Both the position numbers and the translations under genes were made by a program. Under the pieces are notes generated by a model that did no database searches, had not been told where the DNA came from, and saw only the letters and a list, made by a program, of their open reading frames with translations. 64,000 nucleotides of DNA from positions 62,001 to 126,000 of the forward strand of contig CAVVVS010000105.1 in NCBI GenBank assembly GCA_963751355.1, in the 5' to 3' direction. Positions 47,639 to 55,137 of this stretch are shown piece after piece. Source of the stretch: CAVVVS01 sp963751355 (GTDB lineage: Bacteria > Bacteroidota > Ignavibacteria > Ignavibacteriales > Ignavibacteriaceae). Within the stretch, counting starts at the first letter, position 1, and each line of letters begins with the position of its first letter.

Positions 47639-48990
47639 ATTCGATTTTTATTATAGATGACGAACATGAAATATGCGAAAGCATAAAAATGATCCTCGAG
47701 TTTGAAGATTATCATGTGGATTACTCAACAAATGCAAAAGAGGGCATAAAAAAAGTATTATCAAATAAATTTTCCGCACTTTTACTCGATATTCAAATGC
47801 CTGAAATGAACGGATTTGAAGTCTTAAATAGTGTAAGGGGAAAAAACTCCACAATTTCTGTTATTATAATATCAGCGCACGGTAGTCTTGAAAACGCCAT
47901 AAAAGCAACCAAACTGGGTGCTTTTGATTTTATTGAAAAACCAATCGATCGGGATAAACTATTAATTAGCGTTCGAAATGCTGTTGAACAAGCTAATCTT
48001 CTTACGGAAAATACGGAATATAAAAAATCAATTTTAGGTGACGGTAAAATATTAGGTTCGAGTAAGTCAATTTTAAATATTTTACAAAGCATTGATAAAG
48101 TTGCACCGACCGACACACGTGTATTAATTACAGGTGAAAACGGTACCGGCAAGGAACTTGTCGCAAGAGCAATCCATAATGAAAGCAGCCGGAAGGAAAA
48201 GCCTTTCATTGAAGTTAACTGTGCCGCCATTCCCAATGAATTAATAGAATCGGAATTATTCGGGCATGAAAAAGGTTCTTTCACCGGAGCCGTTCAGCAA
48301 AGAATCGGTAAATTTGAACTTGCCAATAACGGGACTATATTTTTGGATGAAATCGGAGATATGAGTCTCCAGGCTCAAGCTAAAGTGTTAAGGGTAATTG
48401 AGGACGGTAAACTGGAAAGAGTCGGTGGAAATAAAAAAATTGAAGTAGATGTAAGAATAGTTTCCGCAACAAATAAAAATTTAAAAGAAGAAATTCAAAA
48501 CGGTAATTTTAGGGAGGATCTGTTTCATAGACTTAACGTAATTCCAATTCTGGTACCTCCTCTTAGGGAAAGAACTGAGGATATCCCTGTTCTAATCCAC
48601 CACTTTGCCGATGATATTACTGAAAAACATAAAAAACCCCATGTAAAATTTGAAGATGGTGCGATAAAATTTCTGCAAAGTCTCCCCTGGACAGGCAATG
48701 TACGCGAATTGAGGAATGTAATCGAGAGAATAATTATTTTGGTTGATTCAAAAAATATCACAAAAAATGATATTGAATTTATGTTTGCTCCCAATAAGTC
48801 TTCTATTGACAATATAATTGAAGGCAGCAATTCATTCCAGGAATTTAAAGAAAAAGCTGAAAAAGCCTTCATCATAAAACAGCTTAATGCAAACGATTGG
48901 AATATTAGTAAAACAGCAGAAATACTTGAAATTCAACGAAGTCATTTATATAATAAGATGAAAAAATACGGAATTGAGAAGGAAAATTAA
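47635..48990 (+). CDS. Sigma-54-dependent response regulator (NtrC family)
   Basis: The 451-residue protein has an N-terminal receiver domain (about 1-120, phospho-acceptor in LLLDIQMPEM, Lys in FIEKPID). A sigma-54 AAA+ domain follows (about 145-380) with Walker A GENGTGKE, the sigma-54-contact loop as GSFTGA instead of GAFTGA, and Walker B IFLDEIGDM. A Fis-type helix-turn-helix ends it (ISKTAEILEIQRSHLYNKMKK). It would activate sigma-54 promoters after phosphorylation. No sensor kinase gene is adjacent, so its partner is elsewhere. Confidence 0.95.
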   Translation: MNSIFIIDDEHEICESIKMILEFEDYHVDYSTNAKEGIKKVLSNKFSALLLDIQMPEMNGFEVLNSVRGKNSTISVIIISAHGSLENAIKATKLGAFDFIEKPIDRDKLLISVRNAVEQANLLTENTEYKKSILGDGKILGSSKSILNILQSIDKVAPTDTRVLITGENGTGKELVARAIHNESSRKEKPFIEVNCAAIPNELIESELFGHEKGSFTGAVQQRIGKFELANNGTIFLDEIGDMSLQAQAKVLRVIEDGKLERVGGNKKIEVDVRIVSATNKNLKEEIQNGNFREDLFHRLNVIPILVPPLRERTEDIPVLIHHFADDITEKHKKPHVKFEDGAIKFLQSLPWTGNVRELRNVIERIIILVDSKNITKNDIEFMFAPNKSSIDNIIEGSNSFQEFKEKAEKAFIIKQLNANDWNISKTAEILEIQRSHLYNKMKKYGIEKEN

Positions 48991-48992
48991 TT

Positions 48993-49340
48993 ATGGCAGA
49001 TACAATTTTTGCAAAAATAATCCGGAAAGAAATTCCCGCCGATATTGTTCTGGAAACGGATACGTTACTGGCGTTCAAGGACATCAATCCCCAAGCTCCT
49101 GTTCACATTCTTATAATCCCTAAAATTGAAATTCCAAAGGTAACCAATATCAACGGCAAAGAACATGCACAGCTTTTAGGCGAAATGTTTGATGCAGCAA
49201 ATAAACTTGCTAATGAAATGAATATTGCTGAGGATGGTTTTAGGTTGGTCTTTAATTGCGGGAATCACGGCGGACAGGATGTTTACCATCTTCACATGCA
49301 TCTGTTGGGCGGCAGACAGATGAAATGGCCTCCGGGATGA
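48993..49340 (+). CDS. HIT-family nucleotide hydrolase/transferase
   Basis: The 115-residue protein has the histidine triad HLHMH (about residue 101) preceded by NCGNHGGQDVYH, and the N-terminal IFAKIIRKEIPADIV typical of the HINT branch. It probably hydrolyses purine nucleoside phosphoramidates. It is the last plus-strand gene, two bases after the response regulator. Confidence 0.93.
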   Translation: MADTIFAKIIRKEIPADIVLETDTLLAFKDINPQAPVHILIIPKIEIPKVTNINGKEHAQLLGEMFDAANKLANEMNIAEDGFRLVFNCGNHGGQDVYHLHMHLLGGRQMKWPPG

Positions 49341-49343
49341 TTA

Positions 49344-49522
49344 ATTGGTCTTTCCATTCGCAACTAGCATGCACTTTTATAAAAACAGATACCATTTAAT
49401 AAGAAGGTCATGTGATTGTCATTTATAGTCCTTGGTTGTCATTATTAGTCATTCATCTGTACTGTCAAAATGATGTGCGAAACACAAATGACAATTAAAT
49501 GACAGCGAAGCGAATGACCAAT
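49344..49522. repeat. Inverted-repeat-flanked intergenic element
   Basis: The segment fills the gap between two convergent genes. Its ends ATTGGTC...CATTCGC (49344-49361) and GCGAATGACCAAT (49510-49522) are imperfect inverted repeats. Inside, ATTGTCATTT (49415-49424) pairs with AAATGACAAT (49486-49495), and TTGTCATT/TAGTC words recur. It has no coding potential. It could be a small non-autonomous repeat element, a bidirectional terminator, or both. Confidence 0.5.
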
Positions 49523-49528
49523 ATATTG

Positions 49529-50674
49529 CTATTTTACCCCCACATTAATAATTGAGTAATGATATTTGTTTCTTATCTGATCAATTGCCCTTAAGAGTTT
49601 TTTCCTTTTTATTTCGATTTCTTCAAACAAAACTTCCTGCTCATAAAACTCATTGAATTTACTCAAGCCTACACCAATTAATCTAACAGCAACTCTTCTA
49701 GTATGTGCTTTACCGATTAATTCAAGAGCAATATCGTAAATTTTCTTATCATCGTCAGTCGGATGTTTTATTGTGCGGGATCGTGTTATAGTCTGAAAAT
49801 CCGAATACCTAAATTTGATAGAGACTTTGGAAGCCTGCCAGTTGTTATTTCTCATAGTTTGACAAACTTTACCGGTAAGATCAAACAAAGTTTTTTCTAT
49901 TATTTCATTGCTTACTACATCTTTATTAAAAGTGTTTTCTTTTGAAATTCCTTTCTGTTCCCTTTCAATTGTTAAATACTCACTTCCCTTACCGTGAGCC
50001 TTGCGCCATAAATCGATACCGTACTTTCCGAAAGCAGCAGAGAAATAATCTTCAGGTAATTTGGTAATATCTCCAATTGTGTAAATTCCTCTGCTGTTTA
50101 ATTCTCTTAAAGTTACTTTTCCTACACCGGGAATAGTTTCAACCGGCATAGGAGCCAAGAAATGCTCTTCCATTCCGAGTATCATGTAAGTTATTCCTTT
50201 TGGCTTCATACAATCGGAACCGATTTTAGCAGTGGTTTTATTACTCCCTATCCCGATTGAGCAAGGGAGAGACAGTTTATCCCAAATTTCCTTTTGCAGT
50301 TTTGAAGCGAATGCAAACATAGAACCGTATAATTTTTGGCATCCTGTAAAGTCCATATAAAACTCATCTATGGAAGCTTGTTCAATTATAGGGGCATAGG
50401 CTGTAAGAATATTTTTTACCGCATGTGAATAACGGGAATATTCTTTTGAGTGTCCGTGCAAATAAATACCATTCGGACATAGTTTATAAGCCGTTCTAAT
50501 AGGCATAGCAGAATGCAATCCGTACTCCCTAGCCTCATAAGAACAAGCCGCCACCACTCCCCTTCCGTGAGGATCGCCTCCTACAATAACAGGCTTTCCT
50601 TCTAACGAAGGATCGAGTATCCTTTCGACAGACACAAAAAACGCATCAAGATCTAAATGAAATATTGTACGCAT
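49529..50674 (-). CDS. dinB: DNA polymerase IV
   Basis: The 381-residue Y-family polymerase has the palm motifs FHLDLDAFFVSVE at the start and SIDEFYMDFTG (catalytic acidic residues at about 103-108), helix-hairpin-helix ETIPGVGKVTLREL and a little-finger domain. It copies damaged DNA with low fidelity. The C-terminus has no beta-clamp motif that I recognise with certainty. No palindrome like those before lexA was seen upstream. Confidence 0.95.
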   Translation of the reverse strand: MRTIFHLDLDAFFVSVERILDPSLEGKPVIVGGDPHGRGVVAACSYEAREYGLHSAMPIRTAYKLCPNGIYLHGHSKEYSRYSHAVKNILTAYAPIIEQASIDEFYMDFTGCQKLYGSMFAFASKLQKEIWDKLSLPCSIGIGSNKTTAKIGSDCMKPKGITYMILGMEEHFLAPMPVETIPGVGKVTLRELNSRGIYTIGDITKLPEDYFSAAFGKYGIDLWRKAHGKGSEYLTIEREQKGISKENTFNKDVVSNEIIEKTLFDLTGKVCQTMRNNNWQASKVSIKFRYSDFQTITRSRTIKHPTDDDKKIYDIALELIGKAHTRRVAVRLIGVGLSKFNEFYEQEVLFEEIEIKRKKLLRAIDQIRNKYHYSIINVGVK

Positions 50675-50787
50675 AAAATCAAATGGTTTTTAATAAATAT
50701 ATAATTAACACTATTGCTAATTATGTCTCTTTATAGGAAAACTTTCAAAATAAGTGGTATGAGAAGCTGAATTTTTATTCCCATCTT

Positions 50788-50826
50788 CTCCGTGAAAATC
50801 TGCGTCATCTGCGTTATCCGTGTTCT
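50788..50826. repeat. Degenerate TCTGCGT/ATCCGTG short-period repeat
   Basis: About four loosely repeated 8-10-base words (CTCCGTGAAAA, TCTGCGTCA, TCTGCGTTA, TCCGTGTTC) run up to the stop codon of the DUF72 gene. They differ in composition from the AT-rich surroundings and resemble dispersed extragenic words seen in many bacterial genomes. Function unknown. Confidence 0.45.
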
Positions 50827-51718
50827 ATTGTTTCTGACTTTCTAGTATCTGTTCTAATCTCGGAAATGCCTTAACAATATTTTCCGGCATATGAACTCTC
50901 GATTTCTCCTCGAGCAGATGCATTAATTCAAACGCATTAGCCACCGCATCACCCTGGGGGTGATTATTCATTATTACATAAACTTCTTTTACTTTTTCTT
51001 TAATCGAATTAATCTTCTGCTGAATCTCGACTAATTCACCGGGAGAATAAAGATATTTATATCTTTCGCTCTGCTGTTCGTAAGTTTGTTTTTTACCGTA
51101 GTTATTAATTGACTGCATCCACGCATCAATATTTCTTCCATGAAAACGGATATACGCTTTGTCGTTCGTTATAATCGGTTCAAACGAAATTGCTTTACCG
51201 ATTTGCGGCTGATCGATTGTACAAAATGTTAAATCAAGTTTACTGAACAATTCCAGAGTTTGTTTATTATTCCATGATGCATGCCTTACTTCCACAAAAC
51301 AATTATAGCTCTGGAATATCTCACTCAGTTTTCTAATATAATCTGCAGTAACGTTATTAAAAGGGAATGAATACGGAAACTGGATCAGCAATCCCCCGAG
51401 CCGTTCTTCTTTTGCAAGCATTTCAAGGTTATAATTTACTGCTTTTATTTTTTCCTTATCAAATTTTTTTTTATGAGTAAAATCCTGATGAAGTTTAATC
51501 GTAAACAGAAAATCTTCCGAATCAATAACTTTTTTTATCCAGCCCTGTACTACTCGCGGACTTACGTAAGCGTAGTAAGTTGAGTTTACTTCAACACAAT
51601 TAAAATAATGAGCATAAAATTGAAGCCAGTCAAAACCACTCGTCTGACCTTTCGGATAAAATGCAGGCACCCAATCTTTATAGGACCAGCCTGCCGTACC
51701 TATATTATATTTTGGCAT
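50825..51718 (-). CDS. DUF72 (YecE-like) protein
   Basis: The 297-residue TIM-barrel protein starts YNIGTAGWSYKDWVPAFYP and has FNCVEVNSTYYAY, GGLLIQFPYSF, VEVRHASW and YIRFHGRN, which are DUF72 hallmarks. The family is widespread and its biochemical role is unsettled. It stands between dinB and the ECF locus with 150- to 210-base gaps that hold degenerate repeats. Confidence 0.9.
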   Translation of the reverse strand: MPKYNIGTAGWSYKDWVPAFYPKGQTSGFDWLQFYAHYFNCVEVNSTYYAYVSPRVVQGWIKKVIDSEDFLFTIKLHQDFTHKKKFDKEKIKAVNYNLEMLAKEERLGGLLIQFPYSFPFNNVTADYIRKLSEIFQSYNCFVEVRHASWNNKQTLELFSKLDLTFCTIDQPQIGKAISFEPIITNDKAYIRFHGRNIDAWMQSINNYGKKQTYEQQSERYKYLYSPGELVEIQQKINSIKEKVKEVYVIMNNHPQGDAVANAFELMHLLEEKSRVHMPENIVKAFPRLEQILESQKQ

Positions 51719-51858
51719 GGTTAAATTGTTTTATTGTTCAATTGTTAGTTGCGATGTTTATGTTTTCTTCTTTGAATAGGAAGATAATGAGTTGAGAAAA
51801 ATATTTTTTCCCATAAAGCGATAGGAATGTATTCTCTTTTAGTATTATATTATGACAT

Positions 51859-51915
51859 TAGTCTCGACTAAAATTTCAGCCGCCAATTTCACTAATTACA
51901 CAAATCTTTAAATAT
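51859..51915. repeat. Degenerate extragenic repeat
   Basis: The sequence around AGTCTCGACTAAAATTTCAG followed by CCGCCAATTTCACTAATTACAC is made of related AATTTCA/AATTACA words and includes the small palindrome AGTCTCGACT. It is non-coding and lies just after the stop of the 189-residue protein. It looks like a dispersed extragenic repeat, but only one copy is visible here. Confidence 0.35.
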
Positions 51916-51927
51916 ATCCCAAATATT

Positions 51928-52497
51928 CTAGATTATTACTTCAAACTTGCCGTCTTTTATTTCCGCTACCTGCCCTTTCGGCGCTAAAGTGGATTTGAAT
52001 ATCCCCTGAAATTCTCCCTCTATGTGTAATGAACCATTTACATATTTTACACTTGTAACGGCTAACTTCATTGATATTGAATTTATTTCCCAGCTTACTC
52101 TTTCTCCTTTATTAAAAACACCGTAATGTGCAGCTTCCGACTGGCTTTTCCCGTTCGCCGGTTTATTATTATTAAACCAAATAGAAAGACTTTTCCCTGA
52201 ATTAGTTGCTGCGTTCCTTGTATTGATATCAATCCTGGTTCCTTCAAGAGTTTCGGCATTTGGTCCGGATGATAGTTCATTTAACCCGACTTCAAGCGAA
52301 ACCATCTGCTGTATATTTGAATCATTATGTTCTGCCCGGATGCTCAAAATTATATGATCTTCTTTTCTAAGAATTACCGTTCTTACCGGTAAGTCGATTT
52401 TTTCGCCGTTAAACATCAGACTGATAGTTCCTTTTGAGTTTTGCTGAGCATATATAAAAGGGACAATAAATAGAAGTAATAATAAAACCTTTTTCAT
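51928..52497 (-). CDS. Hypothetical exported protein of ECF locus
   Basis: The 189-residue protein has a signal peptide (about 1-18, MKKVLLLLLFIVPFIYAQ) and a beta-rich domain with no recognised family. Its start overlaps the preceding frame by four bases, so it is the last gene of the ECF sigma/anti-sigma operon. It probably acts in the periplasm or outer membrane as an output or sensor component. Confidence 0.7.
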   Translation of the reverse strand: MKKVLLLLLFIVPFIYAQQNSKGTISLMFNGEKIDLPVRTVILRKEDHIILSIRAEHNDSNIQQMVSLEVGLNELSSGPNAETLEGTRIDINTRNAATNSGKSLSIWFNNNKPANGKSQSEAAHYGVFNKGERVSWEINSISMKLAVTSVKYVNGSLHIEGEFQGIFKSTLAPKGQVAEIKDGKFEVII

Positions 52498-52781
52498 TCC
52501 GTTACCTCTTTATTTTTGATTGAATCAAATGAGATTAAAAGATATTCGTTAACATATCTTTCATAATCGGAGTATCCATATATATTGTATTTTTCTCCGT
52601 CTCTCGAAAAGTTTGCACTCCAATTTTCTCTGGGAAGATTTATAGCAATAGGATACCCTTGAATTAATTTTACTCTCTTTTTTATTGGTGTCCATCGCGG
52701 TATATTATCAAGTGTTATTTTAGAATAGTTTAGAAAGACATCTGCAGTAAGAGTATCACCATTTAAAGAAATTGGCACCAC
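52494..52781 (-). pseudogene. C-terminal part of a frameshifted exported protein
   Basis: This 95-residue frame has only a GTG start and no signal peptide. Its frame stays open upstream into the A10 run at 52808-52817 (reading NIFRSKYNIVVVPISLNGD). That continues naturally from the 52781-53746 frame if the run were 11 or 8 bases long. I therefore read it as the C-terminal end of the protein upstream. It is Tyr-rich with no recognised domain. Confidence 0.65.
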
Positions 52782-53746
52782 TACAATATTATATTTAGAA
52801 CGAAATATTTTTTTTTTGTTTTATAATTTTTATATCGTTCGGATTTTTCTTTATTATATAATCGGAAAGGGAACTTCAATTCGGCATGATAAACATCAAC
52901 CGGCAGTTCTACTCTGTTGCTATTTTGTTTATCGATCAAAGAATTAACCGGAACAAGGGCATGCTGCTGAACTCTTAATAAAAAATTGAACGGCGAAAAA
53001 ACAATTGATTGATATTGACTCTCTGCATTAGCCCTAATAAATTCCACTCCAATTTTAAATCTGGCAGAAGGAGGGAATTCGGATTCCGAAACCGATTTTT
53101 TAATTCCGTAAAACAGAGGCTGGTTATTTTCGATTGATAAATATTCTTCAGATTTTTTAATCTTTATAAACTTGATTGAACAATTGTAATCTTCAAGTTT
53201 TCTGTTTAGAAAATCTAACGGAATAGTTTTATTATAAGGAATTTTATATAACTTATAACTGAGATCTATATTATAATTCAGGTTACACTCTTTGTTTTTA
53301 TTTTGTTTTGTAAGATCGTAAAATGCACCTTTTATATAAAAGCTTAAAGAGTCGCTTTGAATATTCAATATTTCGGGCGTAATTTCGAACGAATATACTT
53401 TTTCAACATCAACACCGTTTGTCATCGTTTCTATATCTTTTACAGGAAAATTATTTTTAACCCATTTTCTGCGAAGACTTTTAATACCCACTTCAAATAT
53501 TTTTGAATCCAAAAAGCTAAAACCGTTCTTTTGAATTCTTCCTTCAATATTATGGTTGCTTCTAGTAATTAGAATGTAACCGTCAATTACGCCGTCTACA
53601 TCCCCTCGATTAAATAAAATAAGTTTGTGTACACCGTCGTTTGATTGTACAACAGCTCTAAAATCAAGATGATAATTATTCATTTGAGCCTGTACAGGGT
53701 ATAACGAAACAATAGCAATAATGAAAGCTTTTAATAGATTTTTCAA
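52781..53746 (-). CDS. Hypothetical exported protein of ECF locus, probably frameshifted
   Basis: The 321-residue frame has a signal peptide (about 1-20, ending VQAQ) and a beta-rich body with no recognised family (FRAVVQSNDGVHKLILFNRG near the start). Its last residues (KKKYFVLNIIL) come just after an A10 run and look like out-of-frame sequence. Joined with the following frame it would be about 416 residues. It lies one base after the anti-sigma gene, so it is probably exported under control of the ECF sigma factor. Confidence 0.75.
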   Translation of the reverse strand: MKNLLKAFIIAIVSLYPVQAQMNNYHLDFRAVVQSNDGVHKLILFNRGDVDGVIDGYILITRSNHNIEGRIQKNGFSFLDSKIFEVGIKSLRRKWVKNNFPVKDIETMTNGVDVEKVYSFEITPEILNIQSDSLSFYIKGAFYDLTKQNKNKECNLNYNIDLSYKLYKIPYNKTIPLDFLNRKLEDYNCSIKFIKIKKSEEYLSIENNQPLFYGIKKSVSESEFPPSARFKIGVEFIRANAESQYQSIVFSPFNFLLRVQQHALVPVNSLIDKQNSNRVELPVDVYHAELKFPFRLYNKEKSERYKNYKTKKKYFVLNIIL

Positions 53747-53747
53747 G

Positions 53748-54401
53748 TTAATTCCCCACTATTTGAGGAGTTAGAAAATCGTTTTTTGTTACCTGCACTA
53801 CTTTTATTTCTTGAGTTCTTCGCGAAGGTCTGAAATAATTATCCTTCAGCTTTTCCTGATACAAATTTTTGTCATTTTTATTTATGGCTATAAGTTCCGA
53901 GTCATTCTTTTTTAGCTCAATCCCATTATCCTTTTTTTCAGATAAATTTGTGTTTGTTTGTGAAGTAATCTCGTTTATTTTCTTTTCAGCGTTAACATCT
54001 TTTTTTTGTGCTGTTTGATAATTCTTGGTGAGCCGGTTATACTTTAGTTCGAGCAATGAAATTTTTGATGACAGTCTATCAACACTAGACAAATTAATCA
54101 AAAACAATAGCCCAAAAACAATTGATGCAGCGGCAGAAAAATAAAAGAGAGGCTTAAAAATATTTTTCTCTTTTGATGGAGTAACTCCTACAGGCAGATT
54201 TATTTCTGGTTTCAAATCAACATCAATATTCTCATATAATTCTTTAGTCTCCTTTTTCATTTCCATAAAATCTGCCAATGTTTTTCTGCAATCTTCACAA
54301 TCCGCAAGATGAGTAAAAAGTTGTTGCTGTTCACCTGCAGACAATTCATTATCCACAAATCGGCTAATTTCCAATTCGTAGTGTTTCATTTTAATTATCA
54401 C
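53748..54401 (-). CDS. Anti-sigma factor with zinc-finger (zf-HC2) domain
   Basis: The 217-residue protein has an N-terminal anti-sigma zinc-binding motif (LFTHLADCEDCRKTL, His-x3-Cys-x2-Cys; about residues 29-43), a membrane helix at about 88-105 (FYFSAAASIVFGLLFLINL) and a coiled-coil-like Lys/Asn-rich outer part. It would hold the ECF sigma factor encoded upstream, whose gene it overlaps by 11 bases, at the membrane until a signal releases it. Confidence 0.88.
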   Translation of the reverse strand: MIIKMKHYELEISRFVDNELSAGEQQQLFTHLADCEDCRKTLADFMEMKKETKELYENIDVDLKPEINLPVGVTPSKEKNIFKPLFYFSAAASIVFGLLFLINLSSVDRLSSKISLLELKYNRLTKNYQTAQKKDVNAEKKINEITSQTNTNLSEKKDNGIELKKNDSELIAINKNDKNLYQEKLKDNYFRPSRRTQEIKVVQVTKNDFLTPQIVGN

Positions 54402-54894
54402 CTTTCAAAATTTTTCTTAATTCCTGTCTTGCCCGGAATAACTTTATCTTTACATTTTCCTGACTAAGCTTCGTTATTTCTGCTATTTCTTTGTATGAAA
54501 AACCTTCGTATTCCTTCAAATAAATTAGCTCATTATATTCACCGGATAATTTCTGTAACGCATCTCTCAATGAAATTTGCATATCGTAATCGGGATTATA
54601 ACTTGTATTAAAGTCATAGTCGTAAATATCTTCGTTTTTAAAATTTTTATTTCTTATTCTGTTAAAACAATAATTTCTCGTGATTATCAAAAGCCATGTT
54701 TTATAGCTGCAATCTTTCTGAAAAGAATTTTCGTTCTTCGCATATCTCACAAAAACCTCTTGTACGGCATCCTTTGCTTCTTCCGTATTCTTCAAAATAC
54801 TGAACGAATACTTAAAAATATGATCCGAATATCGTTCATAAAGCTCCGGTAAAGAGATATTTTCTTTTTTGTCTTGCAGAATAATTTTATTCAT
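54391..54894 (-). CDS. RNA polymerase ECF sigma factor
   Basis: The 167-residue sigma-70 family protein has region 2 (about 18-85, including KDAVQEVFVRYAKN and TWLLIITRNYCFNRIRN) and region 4 (about 110-160, YKEIAEITKLSQENVKIKLFRARQEL). It directs transcription of a regulon that likely includes its own operon (anti-sigma factor and the exported proteins downstream). The stimulus is unknown. Confidence 0.93.
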   Translation of the reverse strand: MNKIILQDKKENISLPELYERYSDHIFKYSFSILKNTEEAKDAVQEVFVRYAKNENSFQKDCSYKTWLLIITRNYCFNRIRNKNFKNEDIYDYDFNTSYNPDYDMQISLRDALQKLSGEYNELIYLKEYEGFSYKEIAEITKLSQENVKIKLFRARQELRKILKGDN

Positions 54895-55023
54895 TTGTTT
54901 ATTTAAATAGACAGGTGAGATTAGAAAAAGTTACACAGAATAGTAAAAAGTAAAAAGGAAATAGTGAATGTGGAACAGTATCAAGTTGCTTTTATTCGTA
55001 TAAATGGTTTTTTATAACTATTC

Positions 55024-55111
55024 GATTGCAGATTGATGATTAACGATTTTCGATCTTAGATTTTCCTAAGCACTTCTTAAATTTGCAATCGTTAATCTAC
55101 AATCTTAAATC
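55024..55111. repeat. 25-bp imperfect inverted repeat of AATC words
   Basis: Arms 55024-55048 and 55087-55111 contain a perfect 11-bp inverted core (GATTAACGATT at 55038-55048 with AATCGTTAATC at 55087-55097), and about 21 of 25 positions pair. Both arms are built from repeated AATCnnn words. It lies just after the TonB receptor stop, where it could act as a 3' hairpin. Confidence 0.5.
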
Positions 55112-55137
55112 GGAAGAGATCTTATTACACCCAGTTT

